A stretch of DNA of 64,000 bases from Desulfovibrio sp. (lineage in GTDB: Bacteria > Desulfobacterota > Desulfovibrionia > Desulfovibrionales > Desulfovibrionaceae), in contig NZ_JAVESS010000001.1 in assembly GCF_034006445.1 (NCBI RefSeq), positions 372,001 to 436,000 on the forward strand, read 5' to 3'. This document shows positions 61,056 through 64,000 of this stretch, piece after piece. The position numbers and the translations under genes are program-made. Position 1 is the stretch's first letter. Each line of letters opens with the position of its first letter. A model generated the notes under the pieces. That model did no database searches and had not been told where the DNA came from. It saw only the letters and a list, made by a program, of their open reading frames with translations.

Positions 61056-62797
61056 ATAAAGGGCTTGTCCCCATGAAGGTCCGGGATATCCGTCTGGGGA
61101 ACGATGTCCGCTTTGACGCATGGCTGTACAGCATGCTGATGGACAACAATATTGCGTACCGCATGAACCCTGACCTCATCGCGAGCCCGGAACAGATGTC
61201 CTTCATGGTGCACCTTGCCCCTGATCAGGTGTATCTGCCGTGCTCGGACGCCACGTTTTCCATGCTGTGCGCCCAAAACCCCTCTGTGGAACTGCGCAAT
61301 CAATACAACCGCTCCTGGCGCATCATCATGCGGCTGGTACGCTCGTTTGTGCCCGACAAGGCGCAGCGCAGACGTATTTTGCAGTTTTGCCGCTATCGGT
61401 TTTCGCAGTACATAGCGCAGCATACTCTTATTCCATCGAGGCTGGTCAAAAGGATGACCGGTCTTGTGCTGGCGCAGGGGCACATGCTGGACGATCCGTG
61501 GGAATACAGGCGGCGGGAATCAACGGCGCAACAGCTTGAAATGCTGGCCTTGCCGGAGATTATGGCCAATCTTGAAGCCATGCCCAAGGGGCCGCCGCCA
61601 TCCGGCATCTCTGAAGCGCGCCGCAGCATGGACTATGCGGAAGTGACACGCCTGCTCTGTCTTTCGGCCTTGTCGCGCGACTGGATTGAAAATACCCCTT
61701 CCAGCGAAGAAATACGCAAGGCCATGGATGAGGCGTATGCTGCCTGCGAAAGTCTGCGTCTCTATTTTGAGGCCAGCGCCGGGCGATCCGGCACCGTGCT
61801 TTTTCTCTGCGACGCTGATGGGGGCACCCTTTTTGACCTTGTGATGGTCCAAAGCCTTATCCGCATGGGTCATAGGGTTATTTTTGCCGTCAAATCGGGG
61901 TTTTATTTTTATGCGCCCACTCTGGAAGATGTGGAAACCGACCCGTCACTCAAGCCATGGCTGCGCGGAGGCATTGTTCTGCGTCAGGACAAGCTGAGCA
62001 AGAATGACCTGCTGCGCCATTTGCGGGAACATCGCCTTGTGGTGATCGGCGACGGCACGCGCGAAAGGCTCAACCTGTACCGCACCTCCGTGACGTTTTC
62101 CCGCGCCTGGAAAGAGGCAGACCTTATCCTTGGCAAAGGCTGGCGTGCCGCCGATACGCTGCTTGGCACCAGCCAGGAATTCACGCGCGACATCGTCTGC
62201 TACTGGCGTGACGGCAACGGTTTTCACATCAAACTGCGCAAACACGCCCGGGAGGCCCGCAAATTCAGCGAAGAAGCCATTGCCACCCAGGCGGAAAACA
62301 TCATCGCCAGCATGCGCGAGGCCAAAGACCAGGGGCGGCCCGTTATGTTCTACAGCTGCGTCATTGGCAGCATCCCCGGTGAAACCTCCACCGCAATCAG
62401 CCTGGTACATGCCTTTGTGGACAATTTGCGCAAAAAAATGGATAATATCCTGATAATCAACCCCGCTGAGCACTTTATCGAAGGCATGGACGGGGATGAC
62501 CTCATGTACATGTGGGAACGCGTGCAACGCAGCGGTCTCATTGATGTATGGCGCTTTCAAACATTTGAAGATATTGAGGAAAGCTTTGCACTTCTGGGGC
62601 GTAAGGTGCCCCCGCAGTGGTCCGGCAAGGATTCTACCTACTCCACCGGCTGCACCAAGGAAATGCGCATCGCTCTGGATGTGCAAGGCAAAAACCGCGA
62701 AATGCAGATCATTGGCCCCGAAGCCAGGCTTTTCTTCCGCAGGGGAGAGTATGGCGTGGGCAAGTACTTTGACGCAAGCATTCCTCATCAGAGCTGA
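61052..62797 (+). CDS. DUF89/ARMT1-like protein of unknown function
   Basis: 581 aa, no signal or membrane helix. The C-terminal half fits the DUF89/ARMT1 fold: FLCDADGGTLFDLVMVQSL corresponds to the DNAGE-type metal motif, VIFAVKSGFYF to the next strand, and DLILGKGWRAADTL to the later signature. The N of DNAGE is changed to Asp and the E to Gly, so the usual metal site appears altered. The N-terminal half is helical with a cysteine-containing part. DUF89 proteins are metal-dependent phosphatases in part and linked to damage-control of metabolites; a role beside NAD kinase is attractive but inferred. Confidence 0.66.
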   Translation: MNKGLVPMKVRDIRLGNDVRFDAWLYSMLMDNNIAYRMNPDLIASPEQMSFMVHLAPDQVYLPCSDATFSMLCAQNPSVELRNQYNRSWRIIMRLVRSFVPDKAQRRRILQFCRYRFSQYIAQHTLIPSRLVKRMTGLVLAQGHMLDDPWEYRRRESTAQQLEMLALPEIMANLEAMPKGPPPSGISEARRSMDYAEVTRLLCLSALSRDWIENTPSSEEIRKAMDEAYAACESLRLYFEASAGRSGTVLFLCDADGGTLFDLVMVQSLIRMGHRVIFAVKSGFYFYAPTLEDVETDPSLKPWLRGGIVLRQDKLSKNDLLRHLREHRLVVIGDGTRERLNLYRTSVTFSRAWKEADLILGKGWRAADTLLGTSQEFTRDIVCYWRDGNGFHIKLRKHAREARKFSEEAIATQAENIIASMREAKDQGRPVMFYSCVIGSIPGETSTAISLVHAFVDNLRKKMDNILIINPAEHFIEGMDGDDLMYMWERVQRSGLIDVWRFQTFEDIEESFALLGRKVPPQWSGKDSTYSTGCTKEMRIALDVQGKNREMQIIGPEARLFFRRGEYGVGKYFDASIPHQS

Positions 62798-62823
62798 TCA
62801 CCTAAGAGGGAGTAAGTTGACTT

Positions 62824-64000
62824 ATGGCCGCTTATGAAGCCGTTATTGGCCTGGAAGTGCATGTGCAACTGGCCACGGCATCCAAACTGTTCTGTTCCTG
62901 CCCGACCACGTTTGGCCAACCGCCGAACTCCAATGTCTGTGAAGTCTGCTCCGGCATGCCTGGCTCTTTGCCTGTACCCAACAAGCAGGCCATACACTTT
63001 GCCGCTCTGGTGGGGTTGGCCACGGACTGCACCATAAATTCGCGGTCCGTCTTTGCCCGTAAAAACTATTTTTATCCCGACCTGCCCGCTGGGTACCAGA
63101 TTTCCCAATTTGAACTGCCTATCTGCGAGCACGGCCATCTGGATATCACCGTTGACGGCGTGACCAAGCGTGTGGGCATCACCCGCATCCATATGGAAAA
63201 CGATGCGGGCAAGAACATTCACGCGCAAGGTGAAAACGTCAGCTATGTAGATCTCAACAGGGCCGGCACGCCTTTGGTAGAAATCGTTTCCGAGCCGGAC
63301 ATGCGCTCCGCCGCCGAAGCTGTGGCCTACCTCAAGGCGCTGTACAGCATCGTCACCTATCTTGGCGTATGCGACGGCAATATGGAGGAAGGCAGCTTTC
63401 GGTGCGATGCCAACGTTTCCTTGCGCCCTGTGGGAGCAGAAGCCTTTGGCACGCGTACGGAACTGAAAAACCTTAATTCCTTCCGCAATGTGCAGCGCGC
63501 CATAGAGTATGAAATTGGCCGTCAGCAGGACGTTCTGGATGACGGAGACAAGGTCGTGCAGGAAACCCGTCTCTATGACGCGGTCAAGAACAGCACGGCG
63601 TCCATGCGCAGCAAGGAAGAAGCCCACGACTACAGGTATTTTCCGGATCCGGACATTCTGCCTGTGGAAATTTCAGCCGACGAAATGGCCCGCTGGAAGC
63701 AGGAACTGCCCGAATTGCCCAAGGCGAGGGCCGCTCGCTTTATGCAGATGACGGACCTGCCCGAGGCCGAGATTGAAGTGCTGGTGCAGAGCCGTGGCCT
63801 GGCGGATTTTTTTGAAGCCGCCGCCAAGCTTTATGATGCGCGCAAGGCCGCCAATTTTGTGCTTGGCCCCTTGCTGCGGGAATGCCACGCCCGTGGCCTC
63901 AGCGTCGCAGACCCGGCCCAATGGGCCATGAAGCCCGAAGCCCTTGCCGAACTGGCGCGTATTGTGGATCAAGGGCTTATCAGCGCCAAAATCGCCAGCG
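62824..64000 (+). CDS. gatB: Asp/Glu-tRNA amidotransferase subunit B (partial, runs off the window)
   Basis: The first 392 codons are present and open to the right edge. The start [18 protein letters not shown], then CSCPTTFGQ...CEVCSGMPG with the zinc cysteines, [17 protein letters not shown] and [11 protein letters not shown] are diagnostic for GatB, the transferring subunit of GatCAB, which amidates Glu-tRNA(Gln) or Asp-tRNA(Asn). GAGGGAG lies upstream of the ATG. It follows the DUF89-like gene with 26 bases between, so it may be cotranscribed. Confidence 0.95.
   Translation, partial: MAAYEAVIGLEVHVQLATASKLFCSCPTTFGQPPNSNVCEVCSGMPGSLPVPNKQAIHFAALVGLATDCTINSRSVFARKNYFYPDLPAGYQISQFELPICEHGHLDITVDGVTKRVGITRIHMENDAGKNIHAQGENVSYVDLNRAGTPLVEIVSEPDMRSAAEAVAYLKALYSIVTYLGVCDGNMEEGSFRCDANVSLRPVGAEAFGTRTELKNLNSFRNVQRAIEYEIGRQQDVLDDGDKVVQETRLYDAVKNSTASMRSKEEAHDYRYFPDPDILPVEISADEMARWKQELPELPKARAARFMQMTDLPEAEIEVLVQSRGLADFFEAAAKLYDARKAANFVLGPLLRECHARGLSVADPAQWAMKPEALAELARIVDQGLISAKIAS

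Noticed and set aside
1-64000. CRISPR arrays, insertion sequences or rRNA genes
   Set aside because: No regularly spaced repeat array, no transposase with flanking inverted repeats and no rRNA sequence was seen; the tandem repeats found have only two or three units.

Overview
The window looks like the chromosome of a Desulfovibrio-type sulfate reducer (Desulfobacterota). The evidence is a moderately GC-rich sequence with dense, translationally coupled operons, a MucR/Ros-type regulator, a separate formate-tetrahydrofolate ligase, and several small proteins resembling ones I associate with that genus. The assignment comes from gene content and style only; no search was run.

Left end (1-1660): an AT-richer stretch holds a solitary Dam-type adenine methylase next to a tRNA-Pro(GGG), a typical setting for an integrated element.

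1714-3747 is a glycogen branching enzyme. From 21189 down to 3806 runs one large leftward operon built around homologues of the SrfA, SrfB and SrfC 'virulence factors' of Salmonella. Its order of transcription is: glycine-zipper lipoprotein, hairpin terminator, membrane-anchored trypsin-like protease, SrfA-like membrane protein, SrfB (actin/Hsp70-like ATPase fold), SrfC (GTPase-like P-loop protein), membrane protein with Sel1 repeats, secreted SH3/von Willebrand A protein, four stem-loops, ABC ATPase, FtsX-like permease, secreted SUMF1-domain protein, and a beta-hydroxyacid dehydrogenase. Start and stop codons overlap or nearly touch at most junctions. I think this is the most interesting system here: an uncharacterised envelope-spanning machine with two cytoplasmic NTPases.

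21700-33250 carries housekeeping and envelope genes: a zinc-ribbon protein, a flavoprotein, a YheT-type hydrolase, the HrpB helicase, a sigma-54 activator coupled to a large TPR protein, and a lipoprotein. 33582-33980 is a MucR-type regulator. 34555-38964 is a biotin operon (bioB, a bioD-bioA fusion, and a coupled SSS-family transporter). An LpdD-like pair and fhs follow. 41870-42548 has no convincing gene. 42549-51407 holds a YqiA-type esterase and the well-known alpha-2-macroglobulin / penicillin-binding protein 1C pair.

51640-55711 is a transport region: BrnQ, then an SSS symporter with a 39-residue membrane peptide, preceded by a possible attenuator and a TetR-type regulator. The right end has a leftward operon gmhA-fmdB-hemC-lon-like and a rightward series nadK, a DUF89-like gene and gatB, which runs off the window.
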